From: G965279355 sp965279355
GTDB lineage: Bacteria > Pseudomonadota > Alphaproteobacteria > CACIAM-22H2
Reading direction: 5' to 3'
Assembly: GCA_965279355.1 (NCBI GenBank)
Contig: OZ257155.1
Span: forward strand, 124,001 to 188,000
DNA length: 64,000 bases
The notes below the pieces were generated by a model. That model had not been told where the DNA came from and ran no database searches. It was given only the letters and a program-made list of their open reading frames with translations. Within the stretch, counting starts at the first letter, position 1. Each line of letters starts with the position of its first letter. This document shows positions 36,688-44,830 of this stretch, piece after piece. Both the position numbers and the translations under genes were made by a program.

Positions 36688-36712
36688 GGAACGCATAAAA
36701 TCTCACCTCGTT
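36688..36712 (+). promoter_or_regulatory. EcfG-type promoter
   Basis: GGAAC at 36688-36692 and CGTT at 36709-36712 with a 16-base AT-leaning spacer match the EcfG consensus exactly. The -10 element ends 53 bases before the ATG of the first small secreted protein gene. Confidence 0.75.
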
Positions 36713-36765
36713 GTCAATCGGTCGGGGATTGCCTGTCGGGGTTCTCTATCTGAAGAGGTGAAGTC

Positions 36766-37080
36766 ATGCAGAAAATTCTGCTCGCCGCAGTCGCGGCGGT
36801 CGCAATCAGTTCCGGAGCCTGGGCGCAGATGTCGTCGTCGCCGGGATCATCGTCATCGCCAACAAGTCCGTCGACCCTGGCGCCATCGGCCCAGGAACAG
36901 CAGCTTCGTTGTCAGGCCATGACCGGCACCGATGAACGCAACAAGTGTCTCGACGATCTCAAGCGGGGCGATTCGCTGACCCAGCAACCACCGAGCAGTT
37001 CGCCGGGGAGTACGGCGCCATCGGGTTTCGCACCGGGTTCCAATATGGGATCAACCGGGTCCACCGGTATGAGCCGTTGA
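36766..37080 (+). CDS. small secreted Ser/Pro-rich protein, C-x11-C family member 1
   Basis: A 104-residue protein with a signal peptide ending AISSGAWAQ (about residue 21), a Ser/Pro-rich linker, one C-x11-C element (LRCQAMTGTDERNKCLDDL) and a Gly/Ser/Pro-rich tail. The mature protein should be largely disordered and periplasmic or extracellular, with the two cysteines able to form one disulfide. It is paralogous to the next two genes. GAAGAGGTG precedes the ATG. It has its own EcfG-type promoter and terminator. Function unknown. Confidence 0.75.
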   Translation: MQKILLAAVAAVAISSGAWAQMSSSPGSSSSPTSPSTLAPSAQEQQLRCQAMTGTDERNKCLDDLKRGDSLTQQPPSSSPGSTAPSGFAPGSNMGSTGSTGMSR

Positions 37081-37102
37081 ACTTATTTACATCGTGAAAT
37101 GA

Positions 37103-37133
37103 AAAGGGGCGTCCCCGCGGCGCCTCTTTTTTT
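37103..37133 (+). terminator. rho-independent terminator
   Basis: AGGGGCG pairs with CGCCTCT (one G-U pair) around a nine-base loop, followed by seven to eight T residues. It lies 22 bases past the stop of the first small secreted protein gene. Confidence 0.8.
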
Positions 37134-37158
37134 GTTCGCTATCGAACCGTGGTGCCCG

Positions 37159-37184
37159 GGAACGGTCCTCTTCCGCGCGTCGTT
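37159..37184 (+). promoter_or_regulatory. EcfG-type promoter
   Basis: GGAAC at 37159-37163 and CGTT at 37181-37184 are separated by 17 bases, within the accepted EcfG spacing. The -10 element ends 32 bases before the ATG of the second small secreted protein gene. Confidence 0.72.
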
Positions 37185-37216
37185 CCTTCTTCAGATATCA
37201 AAGGGAGAGGAAGATC

Positions 37217-37555
37217 ATGCGTAAACTTTTCTTATCGGGCGTTGCCCTGGTTGTGATGACGCCAGGGGCATGGGCGCAGGTTGCGGCACCGGAGCCAGGT
37301 GCTTCGCGCCCGGCGCCGTCCGCGCAGCAACAATGCGACAATCTGATGTCGGCCGACGAACGTTCCAGATGCCGCAATCAGGCCCAGCAAGAACGCCCGG
37401 CGCAAAGCCCTGGCGGGGCGCCGGGGTCAGCGCCAAGTTCCGGGGCGACATCGGGCGCGTCGCCCGGTTCGGGCCTGCCAGGCAATAACAATTCAGGTCC
37501 GCCGCCGGGCCTTGGTCCGGCACCCGGTGCCGCTGGCGACGCACCACGACGCTAA
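37217..37555 (+). CDS. small secreted Pro/Gly-rich protein, C-x11-C family member 2
   Basis: A 112-residue protein with signal peptide ending MTPGAWAQ (about residue 21), followed by a Pro/Ala linker, the C-x11-C element (QQCDNLMSADERSRCRNQ) and a long Pro/Gly/Ser tail. It shares the GAWAQ cleavage region, the cysteine spacing and the acidic DERxxC core with its two neighbours. AAAGGGAGAGG precedes the ATG. It is expressed from an EcfG-type promoter and ends at a hairpin terminator. Function unknown. Confidence 0.75.
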   Translation: MRKLFLSGVALVVMTPGAWAQVAAPEPGASRPAPSAQQQCDNLMSADERSRCRNQAQQERPAQSPGGAPGSAPSSGATSGASPGSGLPGNNNSGPPPGLGPAPGAAGDAPRR

Positions 37556-37564
37556 GGTAGGTAG

Positions 37565-37599
37565 AATTGGGCGCTTCGGGCACCCCGGGCGCCCAATTT
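37565..37599 (+). terminator. hairpin terminator, possibly bidirectional
   Basis: A perfect ten-base inverted repeat AATTGGGCGC/GCGCCCAATT (37565-37574, 37589-37598) ends in TTT. It lies nine bases after the second small secreted protein gene. The short T run makes termination likely but not certain; the third paralogue has no clear promoter of its own and may depend on readthrough. Confidence 0.6.
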
Positions 37600-37691
37600 C
37601 ATTAGTCCCTTGCCATACCCGCGCCCGCATAACATTCTTCTGGATGATTCGGCCCCGACTCACTGGGGTGTATGACACACGGAGGAATCAC

Positions 37692-38042
37692 GTGAAGAAA
37701 GCTCTTCTCACGCTGGCAATCGTCTTGATGAGCAGTGGCGCATGGGCGCAGGTTCTCGGTCAGCCCGGCTCGTCCGGCAGTTCCGGCGTTCCCAGCACTT
37801 ATCGCAGCGATGCGGAACGTAACTGCCAGGGCATCGCCGATCCTGGGGATCGCGCGCGGTGCCTCAGCAATCTTCGAGCGGGTTCGTCCATTCAACAGCT
37901 CAACGGATCGCAATCCGGTATGGATCGCAACTCGTCGGGTCTCGGCAACAGTCCGAGCAGCATCGGCTCGAACCCGGGCTTCGGCATTCCCGGTGGCACC
38001 AGCGGTGTCGGCTATAGCGGTGGCGGTTCCGGCGGTCGCTGA
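37692..38042 (+). CDS. small secreted Gly/Ser-rich protein, C-x11-C family member 3
   Basis: A 116-residue protein with signal peptide ending MSSGAWAQ (about residue 20), a short Gly/Ser linker, the C-x11-C element (NCQGIADPGDRARCLSNL) and a Gly/Ser/Asn-rich tail ending GYSGGGSGGR. The start is GTG at 37692 with ACGGAGG at ideal distance. No GGAAC-type promoter is visible in 37600-37691, unlike its two paralogues. Function unknown; secreted and mostly disordered. Confidence 0.75.
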   Translation: MKKALLTLAIVLMSSGAWAQVLGQPGSSGSSGVPSTYRSDAERNCQGIADPGDRARCLSNLRAGSSIQQLNGSQSGMDRNSSGLGNSPSSIGSNPGFGIPGGTSGVGYSGGGSGGR

Positions 38043-38139
38043 GCGCATCTTGCATCCGCACTTGGCGCTGAACTCCTCCCACTCGGCATCAGTGTTGGCG
38101 CAGACAGCCGACCGCTGATTTTTCGCGGTATCGGTAAGG

Positions 38140-38170
38140 AAACGGCCATGCGTGACGCTTGGCCGTTTTC
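38140..38170 (+). terminator. rho-independent terminator after the third small secreted protein gene
   Basis: A perfect nine-base stem AAACGGCCA/TGGCCGTTT (38140-38148, 38160-38168) closes an 11-base loop that can pair further, followed by TTTTC. It separates this gene from the promoter of the PRC-barrel gene. Confidence 0.8.
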
Positions 38171-38193
38171 ATTTCCGGCTCTGAACGGCGACC

Positions 38194-38218
38194 GGAACCA
38201 AGACCGGTAAATCAGGTT
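38194..38218 (+). promoter_or_regulatory. probable EcfG-type promoter (one mismatch)
   Basis: GGAAC at 38194-38198 is followed after 16 bases by GGTT at 38215-38218, one base off the CGTT consensus. It lies 51 bases before the PRC-barrel gene's ATG. Confidence 0.5.
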
Positions 38219-38269
38219 GAACCTGTATCCACGGGGCCATGCATAGCTCCGAGAAAACAGGAGGATCGA

Positions 38270-38656
38270 ATGGCTATTGCAAGAGAATCCGGTCTGGAAG
38301 CGGATGAGACGACGCGGCTGATCAGTGCCGACAAGGTCGAAGGCACGAACGTCTACAACGCGCGCGGTGACAAGCTCGGTTCGATCGAGAATGTGATGAT
38401 CGACAAGATGTCCGGCAAGGTTGCCTATGCCGTCATGTCATTCGGTGGCTTCCTCGGCATGGGTGACAAGCATCATCCGCTGCCGTGGCAGGTTCTGAAA
38501 TACGATACGGACCAGGGCGGCTACATAGTCGATCTGGACAAGGACATGCTTGAAGGGGCCCCGGCTTACGGTGACGACGACCGCGTCAACTGGGCCGACG
38601 AGACCTGGGGCAGGAAGGTGCACGATTATTACGGCGTGCCGCCGTACTGGATCTGA
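38270..38656 (+). CDS. PRC-barrel domain protein
   Basis: A 128-residue protein whose residues ~15-90 form a PRC-barrel domain: LISADKVEGTNVYNARGDKL, then GSIENVMIDKMSGKVAYAVM and a conserved FLGMGDKHHPLPW turn. Proteins of this type are small, soluble and often stress-induced in alphaproteobacteria; their molecular role is not established. ACAGGAGGATCG gives a strong ribosome site for the ATG at 38270. The tail (WGRKVHDYYGVPPYW) is aromatic-rich. A probable EcfG-type promoter and a terminator flank it. Confidence 0.88.
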   Translation: MAIARESGLEADETTRLISADKVEGTNVYNARGDKLGSIENVMIDKMSGKVAYAVMSFGGFLGMGDKHHPLPWQVLKYDTDQGGYIVDLDKDMLEGAPAYGDDDRVNWADETWGRKVHDYYGVPPYWI

Positions 38657-38693
38657 GTAGTCGGCTCAGAAGCATCCAGCACAAGCTAATGCG

Positions 38694-38726
38694 AGGCCGG
38701 CGGAAACCCCGCCGGCCTTTTCCTTT
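38694..38726 (+). terminator. rho-independent terminator of the PRC-barrel gene
   Basis: A perfect ten-base stem AGGCCGGCGG/CCGCCGGCCT with a five-base loop is followed by TTTTCCTTT, 37 bases after the stop codon. Confidence 0.9.
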
Positions 38727-38731
38727 GCCTT

Positions 38732-39532
38732 CTAGCTTTCGTCGAGTTCCAGCTTTCCCTTCCAGCGGGTGAAATTGACCTGCATGTTCATGCGGATATC
38801 GTTAAATTTCGGATCGTTGAAGAAAATCGTGTGGTCACGCACGAATGCGATCTGCGTCAGCGGATCGATATCCGAATTGAAATTGGTGCCGATAGCGGTA
38901 TCCCAGCCGATGCCGTAACGACCGGCCCAGCGTTCCACGAGGACCGCCTTGTCCTGCTCGTAAGACGTGAGTTTGCGTGTCGGCCCGTGATCGCGATCCT
39001 TCGTTGTGTAGTGGATAATGAGGGGGCGGCGCGTGAACTCGCACCTTCCACCGGCCGACCAGATGCGCAGCGCCAGATCCGAATCCCCGAAATGCGCCTG
39101 ATAGGCGTCCGAGAAATAGCCGACAGTTTCGAACGTCGCGCGGCGCGCAAACGGGAAAAGAGGATAATAAATGCCGAATGTCGTGCAGACGACCCGGGTC
39201 GACTGATGGAGGCCAAGGCAGAACAGTTTGCGGTTCTGCTCGCGAGCTTCGAAGCTCACAAGGCAGTCGTTGTCCCAGTTCTCGGCAAGCGCGGTATGAT
39301 CGGTCAGTGCCATGACGAAATCGCCTGTGGCATGTCGGAAGGCTTCGGCGAGCGCGGCGCAGGTTCCCCGCGGCCGGTCCTCGCGGATCCAGGTGACCCG
39401 CGGATGGCGCACCTCGAACGGCGATACGACAACGATTTCGTAATCGGCCGATTTTGTCGTGGCGACGATATTGTCGAGGGCTTTCTGCAGGCTGTCGGGA
39501 TAGACGCTGGGCAGCGTGATCGAAATCTTCAT
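38732..39532 (-). CDS. family 2 glycosyltransferase-like protein, coupled to tctA
   Basis: A 266-residue protein with a GT-A-like pattern: MKISITLPSVYPDSLQKALD, EIVVVSPFEVRHPRV, then MALTDHTALAENWDND where an acidic metal motif is expected, and FGDSDLALRIWSAGG as the usual acceptor-side ED-type segment. No membrane helix is present. Its ATG overlaps the tctA stop (ATGA), so it is the last gene of the tctCBA operon, an unusual place for a glycosyltransferase. Activity is unproven; the substrate is unknown. Confidence 0.7.
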   Translation of the reverse strand: MKISITLPSVYPDSLQKALDNIVATTKSADYEIVVVSPFEVRHPRVTWIREDRPRGTCAALAEAFRHATGDFVMALTDHTALAENWDNDCLVSFEAREQNRKLFCLGLHQSTRVVCTTFGIYYPLFPFARRATFETVGYFSDAYQAHFGDSDLALRIWSAGGRCEFTRRPLIIHYTTKDRDHGPTRKLTSYEQDKAVLVERWAGRYGIGWDTAIGTNFNSDIDPLTQIAFVRDHTIFFNDPKFNDIRMNMQVNFTRWKGKLELDES

Positions 39533-41019
39533 GCGCGCGCGCGTTTGATCCAGCGATAGACCGGCGGTCCCGCCAGCGCGATGATGGCAAGGGCCAGCAG
39601 GGCGGCCGAGAGAGGCTTGGTCAGAAACACCGAGGGATCGCCCTGGCTGATTGTCATGGCGCGGCGGAATTCCTGTTCGGCCAGCGGACCCAGAATCATG
39701 CCGATGATCACAGGCGCGGTCGGAAAATCATAACGCCGCAGAAGGTAGCCGACGCCCCCGATCGCATAAAGCAGGATCAGGTCGATCCAGGACTGGCTGA
39801 TGCCATACGTGCCAATGGTCGCGAAGACGAGAATGCCGCCGTAGAGCAGCGGTGTGGGGATGGAGAGTATCTTCACCCACAATCCGACCAGCGGCAGGTT
39901 GAGGACCAGCAGCATTACATTCCCGATATAGAGACTGGCAATCAGACCCCACACCAGTTGGGGTTGGTTCTGCAGCAGCAGAGGACCGGGCTGGATGCCG
40001 TAGCTCTGGAACGCCGACAGCATGATCGCGGCCGTGGCCGATGTCGGCAGGCCGAGGGTCAGCATCGGTACCAGCACGCCCGCAGTAGAAGCATTATTAG
40101 CCGCCTCCGGTCCCGCAACTCCCTCGATGGCGCCATGCCCGAATTCCTCGGGCTTCCGCGACAGTTTCTTCTCCATGAAATATGAGAGGAAGGTAGGAAT
40201 TTCCGCGCCGCCAGCCGGCATGGCGCCCAGTGGAAATCCAACCGCTGATCCCCGCAGCCACGGCTTCCACGACCGCCGCCAGTCCTCACGCGTCATCCAC
40301 AGCGAGCCCTGAACGGTATTGGTTTCGTTGCCAAGCGTCTTCTTGTGCGCAGCGAGATAGAGCGTCTCTCCGACGGCAAACAGACCGACGGCAACGACAA
40401 TCACGTTGATTCCGTCCAGCAATTCCGTAAGGCCGAAGGTAAAGCGCGGCTGCCCGGTCTGCAGGTCAATGCCGATCAGGCCCAGCCAGATACCGAAAAG
40501 CAGACAGGTCAGGCCGCGTACCGCCGAGCTGCCGAGCACGGCGGAGACCGTGATGAACGCCAGGATCATTAGCGAGAAATACTCGGCCGGTCCGAACTTC
40601 AGCGCGAAGTCCGCGACCAGCGGCGCGAAGAAGGTGAGACCGGCGGTCCCCAGGGTCCCGGCCACGAAAGAGCCGATGGCCGCTGTCGCGAGCGCTGCGG
40701 CGCCGCGTCCCTTGCGCGCCATCTTGTTGCCTTCGAGCGCCGTAACGATGCTGCCGGTTTCACCCGGCGTGTTCAGCAGGATGGTGGTGGTCGAGCCGCC
40801 GTACATGCTGCCGTAGTAGATTCCCGCAAACAGGATAAAGGCTGCGGTCGCATTGACTTTGTAGGTGATCGGCAGCAGCAGCGCGATGGTGAGGGCGGCG
40901 CCGAGGCCTGGCAGCACGCCGATGGCGGTGCCCAGCGTGCAGCCGACCAGCGCCCATAGCAGGTTTATCGGCGTCAGCGCGACGGCGAATCCGTCGCCCA
41001 GCGCAGCCAGCGTTTCCAT
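39529..41019 (-). CDS. tctA: tripartite tricarboxylate transporter permease TctA
   Basis: A 496-residue membrane protein of about 11-12 helices. GTAIGVLPGLGAALTIALLL, YGSMYGGSTTTILLNTPGE and GPEAANNASTAGVLVPMLTL are the TctA family signatures. It is the large sodium-coupled permease that works with TctB and TctC. The ATG at 41019 shares one base with the tctB stop. It is encoded in the order tctC-tctB-tctA, ending with the coupled glycosyltransferase-like gene. Confidence 0.95.
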   Translation of the reverse strand: METLAALGDGFAVALTPINLLWALVGCTLGTAIGVLPGLGAALTIALLLPITYKVNATAAFILFAGIYYGSMYGGSTTTILLNTPGETGSIVTALEGNKMARKGRGAAALATAAIGSFVAGTLGTAGLTFFAPLVADFALKFGPAEYFSLMILAFITVSAVLGSSAVRGLTCLLFGIWLGLIGIDLQTGQPRFTFGLTELLDGINVIVVAVGLFAVGETLYLAAHKKTLGNETNTVQGSLWMTREDWRRSWKPWLRGSAVGFPLGAMPAGGAEIPTFLSYFMEKKLSRKPEEFGHGAIEGVAGPEAANNASTAGVLVPMLTLGLPTSATAAIMLSAFQSYGIQPGPLLLQNQPQLVWGLIASLYIGNVMLLVLNLPLVGLWVKILSIPTPLLYGGILVFATIGTYGISQSWIDLILLYAIGGVGYLLRRYDFPTAPVIIGMILGPLAEQEFRRAMTISQGDPSVFLTKPLSAALLALAIIALAGPPVYRWIKRARA

Positions 41020-41495
41020 CAGAGGATGCCCTCGAAAATGCCGGCGCCGATCTGAATGCCGAGTAGACGATCGAAACCGAGATAAGAGACGAGGGCAAGG
41101 GTAAAGCCGATCCCGAGATCGCGCCACGGGCTGGCGCTGCCGAAGGCGCGGGCGACGCAGATAAAGAGCAGGGTCGAGGCGATGATGAAGCCGAGAAGGT
41201 CGATCAGGGCGACATTGAGGACGAGGCCGACCGCCAGCCATGCAAAGCCACGGCGATCCGCCGGTGTTTGATCGTCATCCGCCGCGGTTTCGCCCCACTG
41301 GCCGGCAATGCCGTCATAGACCAGCTTCAGGCCCAGCAGCAGAAGGGCCACCGCCACCGCATAGGGAAAGACCGTCGGCCCGACTTTGGAATACATCGGC
41401 GAGACGGGGATGCGCATTGCCTCGAAGCCGACAATGAGCGCCAGCACTACCACACCGGCGCCGACGAAGATCGGCGCCCGGGACCGCGACGTCAT
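41019..41495 (-). CDS. tctB: tripartite tricarboxylate transporter small subunit TctB
   Basis: A 158-residue four-helix membrane protein of the TctB family. VGPTVFPYAVAVALLLLGLK and LLGFIIASTLLFICVARAFG are typical segments, and LLGIQIGAGIFEGIL at the end matches the family's usual C-terminus. It lies 19 bases downstream of tctC and touches tctA. Confidence 0.9.
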   Translation of the reverse strand: MTSRSRAPIFVGAGVVVLALIVGFEAMRIPVSPMYSKVGPTVFPYAVAVALLLLGLKLVYDGIAGQWGETAADDDQTPADRRGFAWLAVGLVLNVALIDLLGFIIASTLLFICVARAFGSASPWRDLGIGFTLALVSYLGFDRLLGIQIGAGIFEGIL

Positions 41496-41514
41496 AGCGG
41501 GAGGGCCGTCTGGC

Positions 41515-42480
41515 TCAGGCCAGCCCGATGCTCTTCAGCACACCTTCGATGCGGGTCGTTTCGGTCTTGATATAGTCGCCGAAGGCATCGCCGGCCTGGT
41601 AGATGCCGAGCCACTCCCGGGTCTTCATCTCCTGCTGCCACTGCGCGCTCTTGTACATACGGTCCATCAGGTCGATCAGCGCCTGCTTCTGCGCCGGCTG
41701 GAGCCCGGGCGGGGCGAATACGCCACGCCAGTTGTAGAGTTCGACATTGACACCGCTGTCCTTAAGGGTCGGCACGTTGATGCCTTCGACCTTGCGGTCG
41801 GCGGATATCGCCAGTGCCCGCATCTTGCCGGCCTTCACATGCTCGGCCATCTCGCCCCAGCCGCCGACACCCGCGGTGACCTGGTTGCCGATGATCGCGG
41901 CATTGGCCGGGCCGCCGCCGGAATAGGCGACATAGCTGATCTTCTTGGGATCGGCGCCGACCGTCTGCGCGATCAGGCCCGCTAGGATGTGATCAGTGCC
42001 GCCGGCCGAGCCGCCGGCCCAGGAAACGGCGCCCGGATCTTTCTTCAGGGCCGCGACAAGGTCGGCCATCGTTTTATGCGGTGACTGCGTCGGCACGACG
42101 ATGGCCTCGAACTCGCCGGTGAGGCGGGCGATCGGCGTGACCTGCCCAAGATTGACCGGGCTCTTGTTTGCGAGGATCGCGCCAACCATCACCATGCCGG
42201 CCACCATCAGCGTGTTGGGTTGGCCGCGCATGCCGATAAAGCGGGGCAGGCCGACCGTGCCGCCGGCACCGGCGACATTATCGACCGCAACGTTTTTGGT
42301 GATTCCGGCGGCCTTCAGCGCCTGCTCCATCGTGCGGCCGGTCTGATCCCAGCCGCCGCCAGGGGCCGCGGGGATGAACAGCTTCAGATTGTCGATGGTT
42401 TGCGCGAGGGCGGGGGGCAGACTCAGACCTGTCAGCGCAGTTCCGGCCAGACTGGCAGCGATGAAATCGCGACGACGCAT
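41515..42480 (-). CDS. tctC: tripartite tricarboxylate transporter binding protein TctC/Bug
   Basis: A 321-residue periplasmic binding protein. It begins MRRRDFIAASLAGTALTGLS, a twin-arginine-type signal peptide, cleaved after LPPALA. FIPAAPGGGWDQTGRTMEQA and VDNVAGAGGTVGL are Bug ligand loops. Unlike the other two Bug genes here, it has its permease genes next to it and probably feeds them. GGGAGGAACACT precedes the ATG. The ligand is a carboxylate of unknown identity. Confidence 0.93.
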   Translation of the reverse strand: MRRRDFIAASLAGTALTGLSLPPALAQTIDNLKLFIPAAPGGGWDQTGRTMEQALKAAGITKNVAVDNVAGAGGTVGLPRFIGMRGQPNTLMVAGMVMVGAILANKSPVNLGQVTPIARLTGEFEAIVVPTQSPHKTMADLVAALKKDPGAVSWAGGSAGGTDHILAGLIAQTVGADPKKISYVAYSGGGPANAAIIGNQVTAGVGGWGEMAEHVKAGKMRALAISADRKVEGINVPTLKDSGVNVELYNWRGVFAPPGLQPAQKQALIDLMDRMYKSAQWQQEMKTREWLGIYQAGDAFGDYIKTETTRIEGVLKSIGLA

Positions 42481-42521
42481 AGTGTTCCTCCCGGGAGTGT
42501 TCCGCGAAGGTAGTCCCACGC

Positions 42522-42875
42522 TCAGGAGGTGGCAAGACGCGGCGGGTGCAGAGCAGCTTGTTTGCGTCGCAGCATGCGCAGTGTGAGAAGGGCACCGAAT
42601 GGTACGAAAGCGGCCGCGACCACGCCGGCGATCTCGCGCCGGTTCCAGCGGGCGATGGTCGCCGTGTCGATGAGGACGCCGATATAGACCAGGAAGGCGG
42701 CGCCGTGGGTCGGGCCCATGATCTTGGTCGCTATCGGATAGCCCATCGCATATTTCATCGGCACGGCTATGAATACGAGGATGACGAGAGTCAGGCCTTC
42801 CAGCCACCCCGCGAGCCGCATGCGACGCAGTCGCACGAGGGCAGAGGACGAGGTTTCCGTGCTCGATTCAGCCAT
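42522..42875 (-). CDS. DUF3817 membrane protein
   Basis: A 117-residue protein with three hydrophobic helices. LEGLTLVILVFIAVPMKYAM and GYPIATKIMGPTHGAAFLVY match the DUF3817 family, whose function is unknown. The C-terminus is basic. It lies 41 bases upstream of tctC on the same strand but is probably a separate unit, and its start is about 100 bases from the divergent ABC exporter gene. Confidence 0.85.
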   Translation of the reverse strand: MAESSTETSSSALVRLRRMRLAGWLEGLTLVILVFIAVPMKYAMGYPIATKIMGPTHGAAFLVYIGVLIDTATIARWNRREIAGVVAAAFVPFGALLTLRMLRRKQAALHPPRLATS

Positions 42876-42979
42876 GACCTGTTGTCGCGCAGGGACGGGG
42901 CGGCGGCAAGTTTCGTCTGAATTGCCGGTAGTCGCTCTTCCGGCTGGCCAGGTAAACCGCTAGAGTCTCGGAATACACC

Positions 42980-44827
42980 ATGCCGCCGCGCCATCCCACC
43001 CATGTCTCCTCGGCACCGCCGGGGAGTGACTGGGCCACCCTCAAATTCATGCTGCCCCATCTGTGGCCTGCATCGGCGCTTCATCTGCGTGTGCGCGTGG
43101 TCATCGCGGCGCTGCTGATCATCGGCGCCAAGGGCGTCACCCTGCTGGTACCGATGTTCTACAAATACGCGGTCGATGCACTGTCGCAGCCCAACGCGGC
43201 GCTGATCGCGGTGCCGGTGCTGATGATCGTCGCCTATGGCGGGGCGCGGGTGCTGCAGGCGCTGTTCCAGGAGGCGCGGGAGATCGTCTTCATCCGCGTT
43301 GCGCAGCACGCGATCCATGTGATCGGTCTGGAGACCTTCAAGCACTTGCACCGGCTGTCCATGCGCTTCCACCTGGACCGCCAGACCGGCGGGCTATCGC
43401 GGGCCATCGAGCGCGGCGTGCTCGGCATCGACAACCTGCTCCACTACATGCTGTTCCAGACCATCCCGACCATTGTCGAGATCCTGCTGGTCTGCGCCGT
43501 CATGTGGAGCCTCTACGACATCAGCTTTGCCGCGGTCACCTTCGCGACCATCGTCATCTACGTCACCTACACCTTCGCGATCACCCAGTGGCGCATCAAA
43601 TACCGGGTGCTGATGCTGGAAGCGGAGGGCGAGGCAAATACTAAGGCCGTGGACTCGCTGCTCAACTACGAGACGGTGAAGTATTTCGGCAACGAGGAGC
43701 ATGAGGCGCGGCGCTACGACAAGTCGCTGGACCGCTACGAAAACGCGGCGGTGATCAGCGCCACCACGCTGTCGATGCTCAATCTGGGGCAGGGGGCCAT
43801 CATTGCCATCGGCCTGACCTCGGTTATGGTCATGGCAGGGTATGGCGTTGCGTCCGGCGTAATGACGGTCGGCGATTTCGTGCTTGTGAACGCCTATCTC
43901 ATTCAGCTCTACATGCCGCTGAACGTGCTGGGGATGGTCTACCGCAACCTGCGACAGTCGCTGATCGACATGCGCGCCATGTTCAGGCTTTTGGAGGTGG
44001 AGCAGGAGATCAAAGACTCCCCGGATGCCAAGCCGCTGGTGGTCGAAGGCGCGCGGGTCCAGTTCGATGCTGTGAACTTCAACTACGACATCAGGCGCAC
44101 GGTACTACGCGACGTGTCGTTCGAGGTGCCGGCCGGCAAAACCGTGGCCATCGTCGGGCCTAGTGGCGCTGGAAAGTCGACCATTTCGCGCCTGCTGTTC
44201 CGCTTCTATGACGTCGACGCCGGGGCCATCCGGATCGACGGCCAGGATATTCGCGATGTGACGCAGGCGTCCCTGCGCGCGGCCATCGGCATCGTTCCGC
44301 AGGACACGGTCCTGTTCAACGATACGATCTTTTACAACATTGCCTATGGGCGCCCGGCCGCCACAGTGGCAGAGGTGGAGGAGGCAGCGCGGCTTGCTCG
44401 CATCCACGATTTTATCGTGCGCCAGCCTGACGGCTACAAGACGCGCGTCGGCGAGCGAGGCCTCAAGCTGTCCGGCGGTGAACGCCAGCGGGTCGCCATC
44501 GCTCGGACGATCCTCAAGCGGCCGCATGTGCTTCTGTTCGACGAGGCGACCTCAGCGCTGGATACGCATACAGAGAAGGAAATCCAGGCCAGCTTGCGGC
44601 AGATTTCCCGCAACGTCACGACGCTGGTCATTGCACACCGACTCTCGACCGTGATCGACGCCGATGAAATCCTCGTGCTCGACCATGGCAAGGTTGTCGA
44701 GCGCGGCCACCATGCGGATCTGCTGGAGCGCGATGGCGTTTATGCCGGTATGTGGCGTCGCCAGCTCGAGTTCCGGCAGCTGGACGGCGAGGCAACACTT
44801 GAGCCCGCTCCGGCCCCGGCCAAATGA
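42980..44827 (+). CDS. ABC exporter of the Atm1/AtmA heavy-metal type
   Basis: A 615-residue half-transporter with a six-helix domain (about residues 35-320) and an ATPase domain. Walker A is GPSGAGKS at 393-400, the signature is LSGGERQRVAIARTIL, and Walker B reads VLLFDEATSALD. The conserved NYETVKYFGNEEHE segment is diagnostic of the mitochondrial Atm1/ABCB7 and bacterial AtmA group, which exports glutathione-linked metal or persulfide species. It probably works as a homodimer in the inner membrane. The start region holds a second possible ATG but no strong ribosome site. Confidence 0.93.
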   Translation: MPPRHPTHVSSAPPGSDWATLKFMLPHLWPASALHLRVRVVIAALLIIGAKGVTLLVPMFYKYAVDALSQPNAALIAVPVLMIVAYGGARVLQALFQEAREIVFIRVAQHAIHVIGLETFKHLHRLSMRFHLDRQTGGLSRAIERGVLGIDNLLHYMLFQTIPTIVEILLVCAVMWSLYDISFAAVTFATIVIYVTYTFAITQWRIKYRVLMLEAEGEANTKAVDSLLNYETVKYFGNEEHEARRYDKSLDRYENAAVISATTLSMLNLGQGAIIAIGLTSVMVMAGYGVASGVMTVGDFVLVNAYLIQLYMPLNVLGMVYRNLRQSLIDMRAMFRLLEVEQEIKDSPDAKPLVVEGARVQFDAVNFNYDIRRTVLRDVSFEVPAGKTVAIVGPSGAGKSTISRLLFRFYDVDAGAIRIDGQDIRDVTQASLRAAIGIVPQDTVLFNDTIFYNIAYGRPAATVAEVEEAARLARIHDFIVRQPDGYKTRVGERGLKLSGGERQRVAIARTILKRPHVLLFDEATSALDTHTEKEIQASLRQISRNVTTLVIAHRLSTVIDADEILVLDHGKVVERGHHADLLERDGVYAGMWRRQLEFRQLDGEATLEPAPAPAK

Positions 44828-44830
44828 AAA

